In this document: positions 24,253-33,799 of the stretch, one piece after another
Position numbering within the stretch: position 1 is the first letter of the stretch
How the letters are laid out: each line of letters begins with the position of its first letter
Assembly (NCBI GenBank): GCA_907163075.1
Contig: CAJQTY010000003.1
Span: 176,637 to 240,636 of the forward strand
From: an uncultured Rhodocyclaceae bacterium
GTDB taxonomy: Bacteria; Pseudomonadota; Gammaproteobacteria; Burkholderiales; Rhodocyclaceae
DNA length: 64,000 nt
Direction: 5' to 3'
The notes under the pieces: model-generated
Databases searched by the model: none
What the model saw: the letters and a program-made list of their open reading frames with translations, nothing else
What the model was told of the DNA's origin: nothing
Program-made: the position numbers and the translations under genes

Positions 24253-24414
24253 CTAGCATATGCCAATAAATACACCGGGCGGAAGCGCTGCGCGGAACTC
24301 GCGAGCGAGATCGTGGATCGCATTGAAGCGTATTCTGCGGAAGCTTGCGAAATGCTGGCCATCCTCGGCGGAAATCCACGCAGTCCCGGCTGCGCGGTGC
24401 TGAACGGCAAATAG
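24253..24414 (+). pseudogene. Possible C-terminal remnant of an unidentified gene
   Basis: A frame without a usable start codon reads as helical, protein-like sequence (R-K-R-C-A-E-L-A-S-E-I-V-D-R-I-E) and ends in G-K-stop. The stop codon falls inside the left end of the MITE-like repeat. I cannot assign a family. It may be a gene tail left by insertion or deletion. Confidence 0.3.
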
Positions 24415-24502
24415 TCATTCCGGCGCACGCCGGAATTCATAAAAATCAATGAGCTGGACACCGGCTTCCGCCGGTGTGACGAATAAATCAGCGCCTCCCT
24501 AG
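24409..24502 (-). repeat. MITE-like palindromic repeat, copy 1 (one end missing)
   Basis: This copy is inverted relative to the two others. It contains the hairpin ATTCCGGCG-CA-CGCCGGAAT, then GACACCGGCTTCCGCCGGTG, and ends at the element tip AAATCAGCGCCTCCCTAG. The opposite tip, present in the copies at 30619 and 32384, is absent here: the match stops at AAATAGTCATTCC. Confidence 0.8.
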
Positions 24503-24637
24503 GGGATACGCGATCATGATCCGGAATTGCTGGAACAGGATCTTCGCTGGCTCAATGAATTCCTGGCAAAACGACCTGCGTGAGGCCGTGCTTCGTCAGC
24601 CGCGTCAGGACGTCGGGTGGCGGAATCGGAGCACTTT

Positions 24638-24976
24638 TCAGGAAGCATCCTCGACGATCCTGATCTTCGGCATACAGTCGGAAATCGATTCACCTTGCAC
24701 ATGTGGTCCGATGCGCAAGGCCTTGCCGTTCAGCAAGGCATCGGCCAGCTTGCGATGCGCGCTGTTCAGGATATTGCCTATGGTCTGGCGCGAGACGCCC
24801 ATCTTCTCCGCGGCATCCGCCTGGTAAAGACCTCGAAGGTCCGCCAGGCGTATGGCTTCAAGTTCATCCATACCGAGCACGACTTCTTCAAGTTCGCGCA
24901 TCGGTATTCCAACCGGCTTGAAGTAACTTGCGGCGGGCACGCAACTGATGTGGCGATTTTTGACCGGACGAGCCAT
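24638..24976 (-). CDS. DUF134 / UPF0251 DNA-binding protein
   Basis: This 112-residue protein has the family hallmarks: M-A-R-P-V-K at the start, F-K-P-V-G-I-P-M-R-E-L-E-E-V-V-L, D-E-L-E-A-I-R-L-A-D and a sigma-like helix-turn-helix A-A-E-K-M-G-V-S-R-Q-T-I-G. It is thought to be a transcriptional regulator, and relatives often sit next to genes for Fe-S or Mo cofactor (dinitrogenase-like) proteins. No such partner is seen here. The 230 bases between its start and glgX show no gene I can support. Confidence 0.85.
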   Translation of the reverse strand: MARPVKNRHISCVPAASYFKPVGIPMRELEEVVLGMDELEAIRLADLRGLYQADAAEKMGVSRQTIGNILNSAHRKLADALLNGKALRIGPHVQGESISDCMPKIRIVEDAS

Positions 24977-25209
24977 CGGAAAACTCCTTGTCGATGCTCT
25001 CTTGAGCAGAAGCAGCGATTATAGGCTTGTGCTGCCGGCCCATTGAGCAGGACTTCTCTTCCCGCGCCGGCAACTTCAGGTCCGCCACCGACGTGTCGAT
25101 CGCCTTGTACAGCCATGAAAACGATGATCCGGTTGCGACACCGCCTATCGTATCGGCCGTCACATCGCGCACATGCCCGAACGCGTCCACGCCCCTTATT
25201 GTTTGCTGC

Positions 25210-27498
25210 TCACCGCCAGGCCTGCGCAAGCCGTTTGAACCAGTGCTTCCCCCCTTGGTCAGGAAGCCGCGCCAGCACCGTGACGCTGCGCGGGGGCGCA
25301 ATGACCAGACGCCCAAGTTTCAGCTTGTCGTCGCCCGATGACAGCCGCAATCGCCAGTCGCCTTCCGGCACGCTGAAATTCACCTGGTGTCCAGAGCCGT
25401 TGACCAGCAACAGCCAGTCGGCCGCAAACCTGATCATCAAGGCCCGGCTGGCGCCGTCGTCCCAGTCGTGCGGCGTCATCACGCGCGCCGACGGATTCAG
25501 CCACGCCACATCGGACACCCCGGCCGCATCCGGCTGGCCGGTCCACCATCGGCCGTTGCTCAGTGCGGCGATTTCCTTGCGGATCGCGACGAGCTTGCCG
25601 ACAAACGCCACCATATCGTGGTCGGCGGCAGACCAGTCGAGCCAGGTAAGTTCGTTATCCTGGCAGTAGACATTGTTGTTGCCCTGCTGGCTATGGCCGA
25701 GTTCGTCGCCGGCGAGCAGCATCGGGGTTCCCTGCGCGAGCAGCAGGCAGGCCATCAGCGCCTTGCGCACGCGCCGCCTGAGCAGGTTGATATCGGCATC
25801 CAGGCTTGGGCCTTCCTCGCCGCAGTTCCAGCTCTGGTTGTGGCCGTGCCCGTCGCGGTTCTGTTCGCCGTTGGCCAGGTTGTGCTTGTGATTGTAGGAG
25901 GTCAGGTCGGCCAGGGTAAAGCCGTCGTGCGCCGTCAGGAAATTGATCGAGGCTGCCGGACTGCGGCCCGGCTTCTGGAAATAATCGGCCGAGGCGGCAA
26001 ATCGGCGGGCGAACACCGACCGGTTTACGCCGTCCTTCAGCCAGAAACCGCGCAGCACATCGCGAAACTGGTCGTTCCACTCGCCCCACCCGGCGGCAAA
26101 GTTTCCCAACTGGTAGCCGTGCGGACCGACGTCCCAGGGTTCGGCGATCAGCTTGCATGCGGCCAGCACCGGGTCTTGCTGCATGGCGGCAAACAGCGCG
26201 GCGAACGGGTTGAACGCCGCCCCGTTGCGGCCCAGCGTAACCGCCAGGTCGAAGCGGAAGCCATCGATATGGCAGGCACTCACCCAGTAGCGCAGGCAGT
26301 CCATCACCAATTGCACGACGCGCGGATGCGAGAAGTTCAGGGCGTTGCCGCAACCCGTCCAGTTCTCGCACTCGCCGCCGGAGTGGAGCGCGTAGTAGAC
26401 GGCGTTGTCGACGCCGCGCAGCGACAGGGACGGCCCCAGCGTTCCGCCTTCACCCGAGTGGTTGAAGACGATGTCGAGGACGACTTCGATGCCCGCCGCA
26501 TGCAGCGCCTTGACCATCGCCCGGACTTCGGACAGCGGGGTACTGCCTTCGCGCCCGGACCAGTAGCGCGGCTCGGGGGCGAACCAGGCGATCGAGTTAT
26601 AGCCCCAGTAGTTGCGCAAGCGCATCTTCTGCAGGTGCGGCTCGTCAATGAAGTACTGTATCGGCAGGAGTTCGAGCGTCGTTACGCCGAGCCGCTGAAG
26701 ATGCTCGATCATCGCCGGATGCCCGAGGCCGGCGTAGGTGCCGCGCAGCGCCTCGGGAATTTGCGGGTGCAGGCGCGTCAGCCCTTTTACATGGGCCTCG
26801 TAAAGCACCGTCTGCGGCCACGGCACGCCGGGCGCCACGTCGCCCTCCCAGTCGAAAGGCTCGTCAACGACACGTGCCTTCAAGGCATACGCCGCGCTAT
26901 CCTGCTCGTCAGCCAGATGCGGCGCGCCGGCCTGGTAGCTGTAAATCGCCGGCACGTCACGAAACTCGCCGACGACGGCACGGGCATACGGGTCCAGCAC
27001 CAGCTTGGCCGAATTGAAGCGATGGCCGTGCGCCGGGTCGTAAGGACCCGCCAACCGGTAGCCGTAAACCAGCCCGGGGCGGGCACCCGGCAAGTAGCCA
27101 TGCCAGACGCCGGCAGCCCCCGCCGTCAGCGGCCAGCGCGCCGTCTCGCGTTGCCCGGCGGCATCGAACAGGCACAGCGTCACCGCCTCGGCATGCAGGG
27201 AAAACAGCGCAAAATTGACGCCGGCGCCGTCGAAGCTGGCGCCGAGAGGAAAGCAGTTTCCAGGCAGGATGCGATCAAGTGCCGGCTCCTCGACCGCCGG
27301 GCTGCTGGCTGCCGCAGGCAAGGGCCCGGGAAATTCCCCTGCGGCCGGGGAGAGCCTGGCTTCAACACCGGGGTCGGCCCGCACCAGCGGCCGGCCGTCG
27401 CTGCGGTCCACGCGCTGGTGCCGCTTCCAGAAGGCGTACAGGGCGACGCCAGCCAACAGAACGCAGATCAGGATGATTACAAGCGTGGGCATATCCAT
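25210..27498 (-). CDS. glgX: Glycogen debranching enzyme GlgX, membrane-anchored form
   Basis: This 762-residue alpha-amylase-family (GH13) enzyme removes alpha-1,6 branches from phosphorylase-limit glycogen. A CBM48 domain (about 85-175) precedes the catalytic barrel. Candidate catalytic residues are the Asp in D-G-F-R-F-D-L, the Glu in I-A-E-P-W-D and the Asp in T-A-H-D-G-F. Known GlgX proteins are about 660-710 residues and soluble. This one carries an extra N-terminal hydrophobic helix (about residues 5-24) and a Pro/Ala-rich linker to about residue 75, which predicts tethering to the inner membrane. It is divergent from glgB. Confidence 0.92.
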   Translation of the reverse strand: MDMPTLVIILICVLLAGVALYAFWKRHQRVDRSDGRPLVRADPGVEARLSPAAGEFPGPLPAAASSPAVEEPALDRILPGNCFPLGASFDGAGVNFALFSLHAEAVTLCLFDAAGQRETARWPLTAGAAGVWHGYLPGARPGLVYGYRLAGPYDPAHGHRFNSAKLVLDPYARAVVGEFRDVPAIYSYQAGAPHLADEQDSAAYALKARVVDEPFDWEGDVAPGVPWPQTVLYEAHVKGLTRLHPQIPEALRGTYAGLGHPAMIEHLQRLGVTTLELLPIQYFIDEPHLQKMRLRNYWGYNSIAWFAPEPRYWSGREGSTPLSEVRAMVKALHAAGIEVVLDIVFNHSGEGGTLGPSLSLRGVDNAVYYALHSGGECENWTGCGNALNFSHPRVVQLVMDCLRYWVSACHIDGFRFDLAVTLGRNGAAFNPFAALFAAMQQDPVLAACKLIAEPWDVGPHGYQLGNFAAGWGEWNDQFRDVLRGFWLKDGVNRSVFARRFAASADYFQKPGRSPAASINFLTAHDGFTLADLTSYNHKHNLANGEQNRDGHGHNQSWNCGEEGPSLDADINLLRRRVRKALMACLLLAQGTPMLLAGDELGHSQQGNNNVYCQDNELTWLDWSAADHDMVAFVGKLVAIRKEIAALSNGRWWTGQPDAAGVSDVAWLNPSARVMTPHDWDDGASRALMIRFAADWLLLVNGSGHQVNFSVPEGDWRLRLSSGDDKLKLGRLVIAPPRSVTVLARLPDQGGKHWFKRLAQAWR

Positions 27499-27760
27499 GA
27501 ACTCTCGTCACCAATCACCATAATGATAAAGTCATTGTGCGTTGGCTGGTCAACGCGCCATCCCGGAATCGCCGTACGCGGGTTCTCAATCGGCTACCTG
27601 GCGCGCGAAAATCGGGGGGCGGGTGTAACAAAACGAGGCTCCATGCGCGCCACGGCTTTCAAACACGTATCGAAGTATTTATGATACCGCTACACTGAAG
27701 TAATACGAACGATGTTCTTTTGATGTTATACCGCCTTCACCCACCATTTCTGAGAGAACG

Positions 27761-29995
27761 ATGATGAAAAAAAGCCACCTCGATCCGGAACGGCAACGCA
27801 TCAGCGAAGCACGCCATCACGATCCCTTTGCAGTTCTCGGACGCCATCAGGAGGGCAAGGAGGTCGTAGTCCGCGCATTCATTCCCCAGGCGGCGGAGGT
27901 AAAGATTGCCGAAGGCGGCCTGCCCCTGACCCGCCTGCCCAACACTGACCATTTCGAGTGGCGCGGCGATGGACGTACCCTGCCGATACACTACAGCCTG
28001 ATCTGGCGCGATCAGAACCGTCGCGAGCACATTGCGCGCGATCCTTACACCTTCGCGCCGCAAGTCGGCGACCTCGACCTGCACCTGTTCGGCGAAGGGC
28101 GGCACCGGCACGCGTGCAGTTTCCTCGGCGCGCACGAGCACGAAGTGGACGGCGTGGCCGGCGTGCTGTTCGCCGTGTGGGCGCCAAACGCCGAGCGAGC
28201 CAGCGTCGTCGGTGGGTTCAACAACTGGGACGGGCGGCGCCACCAGATGCGGGTGCGCGGCGGAAGCGGTGTTTGGGAGTTGTTCATCCCCGACCTCGAA
28301 CCCGGCCAGATCTACAAGTACGAAATCCGCAATCGCCATAGCGGCCACGTGCAGCTCAAGGCCGATCCCTACGGTCAGCAGTTCGAAATGCGCCCGGCCA
28401 CCGGGTCGATCGTTCCCGCCCGCGACAGCTACGCCTGGAACGACGGCGCCTGGATGAAACAGCGTAGCACCAACGACTGGCAGCATACGCCGATGTCGGT
28501 CTACGAAGTGCATCTGGGCTCCTGGCAACGCGACGAGGAAGGCGATTTCCTGACCTATCGCGAGGCGGCGCAGAAGCTCGTCGATTACGTGAAGCAGATG
28601 GGCTTCACGCACATCGAACTGATGCCGGTCACCGAGCATCCTTTCGATCCGTCGTGGGGCTACCAGACCACCGGCTATTTCGCGCCGACCAGCCGTTTCG
28701 GCAATCCCGACGATTTCCGTTTCTTTGTCGACCACTGCCACCAGAACGGCGTCGGCGTGCTGCTCGACTGGGTGCCCGCGCATTTCCCGAAGGATGCCCA
28801 CGGCCTCGCCGCCTTCGACGGTACGCCGCTTTACGAGCACGCCGACCCGCGCCTGGGCGAGCACAAGGACTGGTCTACGCTGATCTTCAATTTTGGCCGC
28901 AACGAAGTGAAGAGCTTCCTCCTCTCGAGTGCGATCCACTGGCTGGAGAACATGCATATCGACGGGCTGCGCGTCGACGCGGTCGCTTCGATGCTTTATC
29001 TCGACTACTCGCGCAAGGAGGGCGAGTGGATTCCGAACCAGTATGGCGGGCGCGAAAACCTGGCAGCCATTGATTTCCTGCGCGAAATGAACATCGCGAC
29101 GCACGAACAGTGTCCCGGTATCCTGACGATTGCCGAAGAGTCCACCTCGTGGCCGCAGGTCAGCCGCCCGACCTACGTCGGCGGCCTGGGTTTCGATATC
29201 AAGTGGAACATGGGGTGGATGAACGACACCTTGAGCTACATGGCCAACGAGCCAATCTACCGCCAGTATCACCAGGGCATGCTCACCTTCAGCATGCTCT
29301 ATTGCTTCACCGAGAACTTCATGCTGCCCTTCTCGCACGACGAAGTGGTACACGGCAAGGGGTCGATGCTCCGCAAGATGCCCGGAGACGAGTGGCAGCA
29401 GCACGCCAACCTGCGCACGCTCTACGCCTACCAGTTCACGCATCCGGGCAAGAAGCTGCTGTTCATGGGCACCGAGTTCGGCCAGGGCCGCGAGTGGAGC
29501 AGCAACGGCGTGCTCGACTGGTACGTTCTCGACTACCCCATGCACAAGGGCATGCAAAACCTGGTTCGCGACCTAAACCATCTGTACGTTTCAAGCCCGG
29601 CGCTGCACCGCTACGAATTCGACTGGAACGGCTTCGAGTGGATCGATTGCCACGACGCCCAGCAGTCGGTGATCAGCTACCTGCGCAAGGGGCTGGACGA
29701 TGAACTGATGGTGGTCATCCTCAACCTCACCCCGGTGCCGCGCCACAACTACCGGATCGGCGTGCCCTCGCCCGGCCGCTACCACGAGGTGCTCAACTCC
29801 GACTCGGACCTTTACGGCGGAAGCAACGTCGGAAATGGACAGTCTCCGCTTCATGCCGAAGAACTGCCATGGATGAACCGCTCGCATTCGCTGTTGTTGA
29901 CGCTTCCGCCCCTGGGCGGGATCCTTCTGGCCTACGATGCGGGCAGTATCGAGAAGCTTGACGTCGCGGAAAAGGAAATCCCGGCGGCCGAGTAA
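27761..29995 (+). CDS. glgB: 1,4-alpha-glucan branching enzyme
   Basis: This 744-residue GH13 enzyme introduces alpha-1,6 branches into glycogen. It has two N-terminal CBM48-type modules (about 20-110 and 120-215) followed by the catalytic barrel, with the nucleophile Asp in G-L-R-V-D-A-V, the acid Glu in T-I-A-E-E-S and the third Asp in S-H-D-E-V-V-H-G-K. Length and motifs are those of full-length GlgB. It is preceded by G-A-G-A-G-A-A-C-G and is divergent from glgX across a 262-base gap. An inverted repeat follows the stop. Confidence 0.95.
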   Translation: MMKKSHLDPERQRISEARHHDPFAVLGRHQEGKEVVVRAFIPQAAEVKIAEGGLPLTRLPNTDHFEWRGDGRTLPIHYSLIWRDQNRREHIARDPYTFAPQVGDLDLHLFGEGRHRHACSFLGAHEHEVDGVAGVLFAVWAPNAERASVVGGFNNWDGRRHQMRVRGGSGVWELFIPDLEPGQIYKYEIRNRHSGHVQLKADPYGQQFEMRPATGSIVPARDSYAWNDGAWMKQRSTNDWQHTPMSVYEVHLGSWQRDEEGDFLTYREAAQKLVDYVKQMGFTHIELMPVTEHPFDPSWGYQTTGYFAPTSRFGNPDDFRFFVDHCHQNGVGVLLDWVPAHFPKDAHGLAAFDGTPLYEHADPRLGEHKDWSTLIFNFGRNEVKSFLLSSAIHWLENMHIDGLRVDAVASMLYLDYSRKEGEWIPNQYGGRENLAAIDFLREMNIATHEQCPGILTIAEESTSWPQVSRPTYVGGLGFDIKWNMGWMNDTLSYMANEPIYRQYHQGMLTFSMLYCFTENFMLPFSHDEVVHGKGSMLRKMPGDEWQQHANLRTLYAYQFTHPGKKLLFMGTEFGQGREWSSNGVLDWYVLDYPMHKGMQNLVRDLNHLYVSSPALHRYEFDWNGFEWIDCHDAQQSVISYLRKGLDDELMVVILNLTPVPRHNYRIGVPSPGRYHEVLNSDSDLYGGSNVGNGQSPLHAEELPWMNRSHSLLLTLPPLGGILLAYDAGSIEKLDVAEKEIPAAE

Positions 29996-30011
29996 AACCG
30001 GCACAAGGTTT

Positions 30012-30037
30012 GGAGACGCCCGGAGACGGGCATCTCC
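30012..30037 (+). terminator. Candidate terminator hairpin after glgB
   Basis: GGAGACGCCCG and CGGGCATCTCC pair with a single mismatch around a GAGA loop, 17 bases after the glgB stop. There is no strong T-tract, so efficiency is uncertain. Confidence 0.4.
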
Positions 30038-30047
30038 ACCCCATCGT

Positions 30048-30600
30048 CAAGGCGCCCGGTCAGCGAGCGCCTGTTTTGCCGGATAGTCAGCGAACAATGC
30101 GTCCTCGATGTTCGGGCCGCTGCCCATGGCGAGGATTCCGGCGCGCTTGAGTTTATTGATCGACGCGCGGACGTTTTAAACCGATGGCTTCGACCCCGGA
30201 ATGGCGGAAAGCGCCTTGAGGGTTTGCGAATTGAGCGGCGGCAGACCTTGCGCAATCGCGATCAACACGCCCGGTCGAAGGACGTGATCGACCCGAGCAC
30301 GCCGATCCAGTTCGCCCTTGGGCGTCGCTGGCGAGGAACAACCCGAAGCCGCGGCCGAAGTCCGTGATGCCGTGCGCGGCCATCGTTTTGACCACTTCTT
30401 TCAGGCTCACCGGCTTGCGACCGACGTTATCGAACGCCGCCCGCAGTTCGGCCAGCGCGAGTTTTCTTGTCCGGATGCACGGTACTGAAGCGATCGGCCA
30501 GCGCCTTCAGGCAATCGTTCCCGAGGCGCGGGAAGTCGATGAACTGCAGAGGTTTCAACCGAGGTATATTGGATAAACAAGGAGTCGCCTGATTCGGAGG
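30048..30600 (-). pseudogene. Frameshifted remnant of an unidentified gene
   Basis: On the minus strand several consecutive but frame-shifted stretches look coding: F-I-D-F-P-R-L-G-N-D-C-L-K-A-L-A near 30540, M-S-L-K-E-V-V-K-T-M-A-A-H-G-I near 30400, and N-K-L-K-R-A-G-I-L-A-M-G-S-G ending in a stop at about 30048. No single frame joins them, so this is a decayed gene. I do not recognise the family. It fills most of the 857-base gap between glgB and glgC, together with the repeat at 30619. Confidence 0.4.
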
Positions 30601-30618
30601 ATTGCTGCGAATGCACCT

Positions 30619-30732
30619 AGGAGGCGCTGATTTATTCGTCACACCGGCGGAAGCCGGTGTCCAGCTCGTTGATTTTTATGGATTCCGGCGTTCGCCGGAA
30701 TGACTATTTCTCATTTAATCAGCGTTTCCCTA
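30619..30732 (+). repeat. MITE-like palindromic repeat, copy 2 (complete)
   Basis: The tips CTAGGAGGCGCTGATTTA and TTAATCAGCGTTTCCCTAG are imperfect terminal inverted repeats ending in CTAG. The interior has two hairpins: CACCGGCGG-AAG-CCGGTG and ATTCCGGCG-TT-CGCCGGAAT. No ORF is encoded. It closely matches the copy at 32384-32497, and the two flank glgC. Confidence 0.85.
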
Positions 30733-30852
30733 GCAGCAAATACCAAACCCGAGTTGCCGGGCCAAGGTACGGCACGCGGGGCGTCGGCGATGAACGGCCG
30801 CGCGGCCTGGCGCCCAATCAACCCCAGCGCGGCATGCCGGGGTACCGAAAGA

Positions 30853-32124
30853 TCAGGAAATCTGCTCGATCATCCGCCGCGTAACCAGGATGACACCGTT
30901 TTCGGTGCGCCGGAAACGACGCGCATCTTCCTCGGGGTCTTCGCCAATGACCATCCCGGCCGGAATCGAGACGCCGTGATCGATGATGCAGCGGCTCAAC
31001 CTCGCCCGGCCGCCGACGACCACATCCGGCAGGAGCACCGACCAGTTAACCTTGGCGTGAGAGTGAACGCGGCACGCCGAGAACAGCAGCGAGCGGTTCA
31101 TTTCCCCGGAAATGATGCAGCCACCAGACACCGTCGACTCGATGGCGACGCCACGGCGATCCTCGTGGTTATGCACGAATTTTGCCGGAGGCAGTTGCTG
31201 CTGATAGGTCCAGATCGGCCAATGACGATCATAGAGATTCAAGGAAGGCTCAGTGGCGGTCAGATCAACGTTGGCTTCCCAGTAGGCGTCAACGGTACCC
31301 ACATCGCGCCAGTAGTCTTCCTTGCCGGCTTGTTCGTCCGGGGCGTGCACACAACTCCGATCGAAGGAATGCGACATGGCGCACCCGTTCTTTACCGCGC
31401 GTGGAATGATGTCCCGGCCGAAATCGTGGCTGGACGACGGATCGTCAATATCGCGCCGCAATTCGCTGTAGAGATACTTGGCATTGAAGATATAAATCCC
31501 CATGCTGCACAGCGAACGGTCCGGCTTGCCGGCGACGTGTGGCGGATCCGCCGGCTTCTCGACGAATTCGGTAATGCGCTGGTCGGCATCCACGGCCAGC
31601 ACCCCAAAGCCGCTGGCCTCCTTGCGCGGCACCTCGATGCAGGCGACCGTGCACTCGGCCCCGCTCGCCACATGATCGGCCAGCATCGCCGCGTAGTTCA
31701 TTTTGTAGATGTGGTCGCCCGCCAGAATCACCACATACTCCGGCGCCGGATTGTAGGTCGAAAGGATGTCTATGTTCTGATATACGGCATCCGCCGTTCC
31801 GCGATACCAGGAATCCTCGTCAACGCGCTGTTGAGCCGGCAGAAGATCGACAAATTCGTTGACCTCGCCGCGCAGGAAGCCCCAACCGCGCTGCAGGTGG
31901 CGCAACAGGCTGTGGGACTTGTATTGCGCCACGATGCCGATGCGCCGGATGCCCGAGTTGACACAGTTGGACATGGCAAAATCAACGATCCGGTACTTGC
32001 CACCGAAATAGACCGCCGGTTTTGCCCGATTGTCGGTCAATTCATACAGCCGACTGCCACGACCACCTGCAAGTACTAACGCCACCGCTTTGCTGGGTAA
32101 CTGGAAAGACCGTTTGTCCAACAT
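30853..32124 (-). CDS. glgC: Glucose-1-phosphate adenylyltransferase
   Basis: The protein is 423 residues from the ATG at 32124 (GGAG 9 bases upstream); a frame start at 32157 adds 11 residues and is less likely. It makes ADP-glucose for glycogen synthesis. Motifs are intact: [12 protein letters not shown] pyrophosphorylase loop, [28 protein letters not shown] and F-V-E-K-P-A-D-P-P, followed by a C-terminal left-handed beta-helix ending D-A-R-R-F. MITE-like repeats lie on both sides. No glgA is in this window. Confidence 0.94.
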   Translation of the reverse strand: MLDKRSFQLPSKAVALVLAGGRGSRLYELTDNRAKPAVYFGGKYRIVDFAMSNCVNSGIRRIGIVAQYKSHSLLRHLQRGWGFLRGEVNEFVDLLPAQQRVDEDSWYRGTADAVYQNIDILSTYNPAPEYVVILAGDHIYKMNYAAMLADHVASGAECTVACIEVPRKEASGFGVLAVDADQRITEFVEKPADPPHVAGKPDRSLCSMGIYIFNAKYLYSELRRDIDDPSSSHDFGRDIIPRAVKNGCAMSHSFDRSCVHAPDEQAGKEDYWRDVGTVDAYWEANVDLTATEPSLNLYDRHWPIWTYQQQLPPAKFVHNHEDRRGVAIESTVSGGCIISGEMNRSLLFSACRVHSHAKVNWSVLLPDVVVGGRARLSRCIIDHGVSIPAGMVIGEDPEEDARRFRRTENGVILVTRRMIEQIS

Positions 32125-32383
32125 GCTAACTCGCTCCAAAAAAAGATGATTGATCAAGCTGAGGTCGACTGGTCACGACCATCGCCTGCGGATGTGATCA
32201 CGACAAAACCAACGACTTTTATGCTTTTTGAGGCCTCAAGTAGTGAGGATTAAGTGTTCTGTCTGCACATTTTCGTCAGCACCTAGGAGCTTCTTCGCGT
32301 TTGAAATGATCGACGTGTTGAAGAATATCGTAGCCGCCAGCACTACCGCAATCTTTTTGAACCGGGACACGCTGGGATGCCTT

Positions 32384-32497
32384 AGCGAGGCGCTGATTTA
32401 TTCGTCACACCGGCGGAAGCCGGTGTCCAACTCGTTGATTTTTATGTATTCCAGCGTTCGCTGGAATGACTATTTCTCATTTAATCAGCGTTTCCCT
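32384..32497 (+). repeat. MITE-like palindromic repeat, copy 3 (compensatory stem change)
   Basis: This has the same structure as the copy at 30619, but the second hairpin reads ATTCCAGCG-TT-CGCTGGAAT: both sides of one base pair have changed (G-C to A-T), keeping the stem intact. The tips are CTTAGCGAGGCGCTGATTTA and TTAATCAGCGTTTCCCTTG. Confidence 0.85.
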
Positions 32498-32501
32498 TGG
32501 G

Positions 32502-32650
32502 AGTTCGTGCCCACATCCAGGCGTCGGTGATACCCAGTGGCTCGCGCTGTGGCGTCGCGGCATAGGTCGGATGGACGTACATGCCCCGTTGGGCCTCGTA
32601 GGACAGCGGGCCAAGCCCGGCAATGTCCTGCCCGTTGAAATCGAGTTCGA
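32502..32650 (-). pseudogene. Fragment of an IS4 (Tn5-like) transposase
   Basis: The minus-strand translation contains [13 protein letters not shown], then [16 protein letters not shown], then E-P-L-G-I-T-D-A-W-M-W-A-R. I recognise this as the part around the first catalytic Asp of Tn5-like IS4-family transposases. About 50 residues survive out of roughly 450. It abuts the MITE copy on one side and a glgP remnant on the other. Confidence 0.65.
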
Positions 32651-32664
32651 TCTCGACGACGGGA

Positions 32665-32835
32665 ACCAAAGCCTCGGGCACCGGCAACATGAAGTTTTCG
32701 ATGAACGGCGCCTTGACCATCGGCACCGAGGATGGTGCCAATATCGAGATTCGCGATAACGTGGGTGCCGAGAACATTTTCATCTTCGGTAATACGACGC
32801 CGCAAGTCGAGGCGCTGCGCCGATCCGGCTACCAA
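32665..32835 (+). pseudogene. glgP: Glycogen phosphorylase fragment
   Basis: About 57 residues match the conserved pyridoxal-phosphate-proximal region near the C-terminus of glycogen phosphorylase: [10 protein letters not shown], then [13 protein letters not shown], then E-N-I-F-I-F-G. The rest of the roughly 800-residue enzyme is missing, and the frame is fused to unrelated sequence upstream. It shows that a phosphorylase gene once stood beside glgC. Confidence 0.8.
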
Positions 32836-32919
32836 CAACAGAGTTAGTGCCGTGCGTCTTGACCACGACTCAACGCGTTAGAATGACGATTTCGGGCATC
32901 ACATCACGAGGAGTTTCAC

Positions 32920-33732
32920 ATGTCGCTCAATAAGACCGCCATCGCTTTGGCAGTAGCCCTAGCGGGAACCTTGTCCGGTGTACCGGCATGGTCGCAGACC
33001 GCATCAAGCACCTACGCCAACCCCGAGCTGAAGCTCATATCCCAATACGAAACGCTCGCCGGTTCGCGGCGTAACGCGGAATCACTGATAACCGGACTGC
33101 GCGACGGGAAAAACATCTTGCTGCTCACCGACCGGCACAGCCCGGATCCGAGATCGCCCTCGGTAACCTTCGTCCCCGACACGGGCAAACTCGGCTATGG
33201 AAACATAAACATTGCACTGTCGCTGGCCAAAGCCGACCTGGCCAGGCTAGGCATCACCAATCCGACCCCGACCCAGCTCGAGGCTGCTCTGAACGGTGGA
33301 ACGATCAGGATCGGCCATCAACACGAAACCGTCACCATGGCCGGTGTCCTCGCTCAACGTCAATCTGGAATGGGCTGGGGACAAATCGCGAGCGCGATGG
33401 GCGCAAAACTCGGTACGGTCGTCAGCGCGTCCAAGACCGACAAGGCTAGCAAGGGCGACGTTGTTGCTCCGCAGGTACAGCCTGTCGGCGAGCCCCGATC
33501 GCCCAGGGATTCCGATCAAGCGCGCGTGGCCGGGACACGCGATACTCCAGCCATGAAGACAGAAGCACCCAGTGACTCCAGTTCGCCGGGAAAATCCGAT
33601 CAGGCACACTCGATCAGCGGCGGCAACAAGGGTGGGAACGGTGGCAGTAACAGTGGCGGCGGGAGCAACAGCGGTAGCGCGGGCGGTGGGCGTGGCAATA
33701 GTAGCAGTGGCGGCGGCGGACGAGGCAAGTAG
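32920..33732 (+). CDS. Exported protein with Gly/Ser-rich tail, unknown function
   Basis: This 270-residue protein has a clear signal peptide (cleavage near A-W-S-Q, residue 26) and a good ribosome binding site (CGAGGAG). Residues 30-170 form a mixed domain with no family I recognise. From about residue 170 it becomes polar and Pro/Ser-rich, and the last 45 residues are almost only Gly, Ser and Asn with a few Arg. The tail suggests a flexible surface or matrix protein. The gene lies in a stretch of transposase debris. Confidence 0.65.
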   Translation: MSLNKTAIALAVALAGTLSGVPAWSQTASSTYANPELKLISQYETLAGSRRNAESLITGLRDGKNILLLTDRHSPDPRSPSVTFVPDTGKLGYGNINIALSLAKADLARLGITNPTPTQLEAALNGGTIRIGHQHETVTMAGVLAQRQSGMGWGQIASAMGAKLGTVVSASKTDKASKGDVVAPQVQPVGEPRSPRDSDQARVAGTRDTPAMKTEAPSDSSSPGKSDQAHSISGGNKGGNGGSNSGGGSNSGSAGGGRGNSSSGGGGRGK

Positions 33733-33799
33733 CTGGTGCCGTTGCGTGTTACAGAATGGTCGTGATGCTTCACGGCGCAGGATGGCACGCCAAACGATC

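Noticed and set aside
24977-25209. Minus-strand stretch that weakly recalls the end of a PAP2 phosphatase
   Set aside because: The resemblance is limited to one A-D-T-I-G-G-V-A-T-G-S segment, without the catalytic His/Arg motifs.
25387-27684. Very long plus-strand open frame (765 codons) opposite glgX
   Set aside because: It lies antisense to a clear GlgX with all catalytic motifs; its translation is Arg/His/Gln-rich with no family pattern, as expected for the shadow of a GC-rich gene.
27737-29557. Long minus-strand open frame (606 codons) opposite glgB
   Set aside because: It mirrors the GlgB codons and has the composition of an antisense shadow; GlgB motifs on the plus strand are unambiguous.
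24409-32497. CRISPR array suggested by repeated palindromic units
   Set aside because: Only three widely spaced copies of about 110 bases with terminal inverted repeats; no regular spacers and no cas genes.
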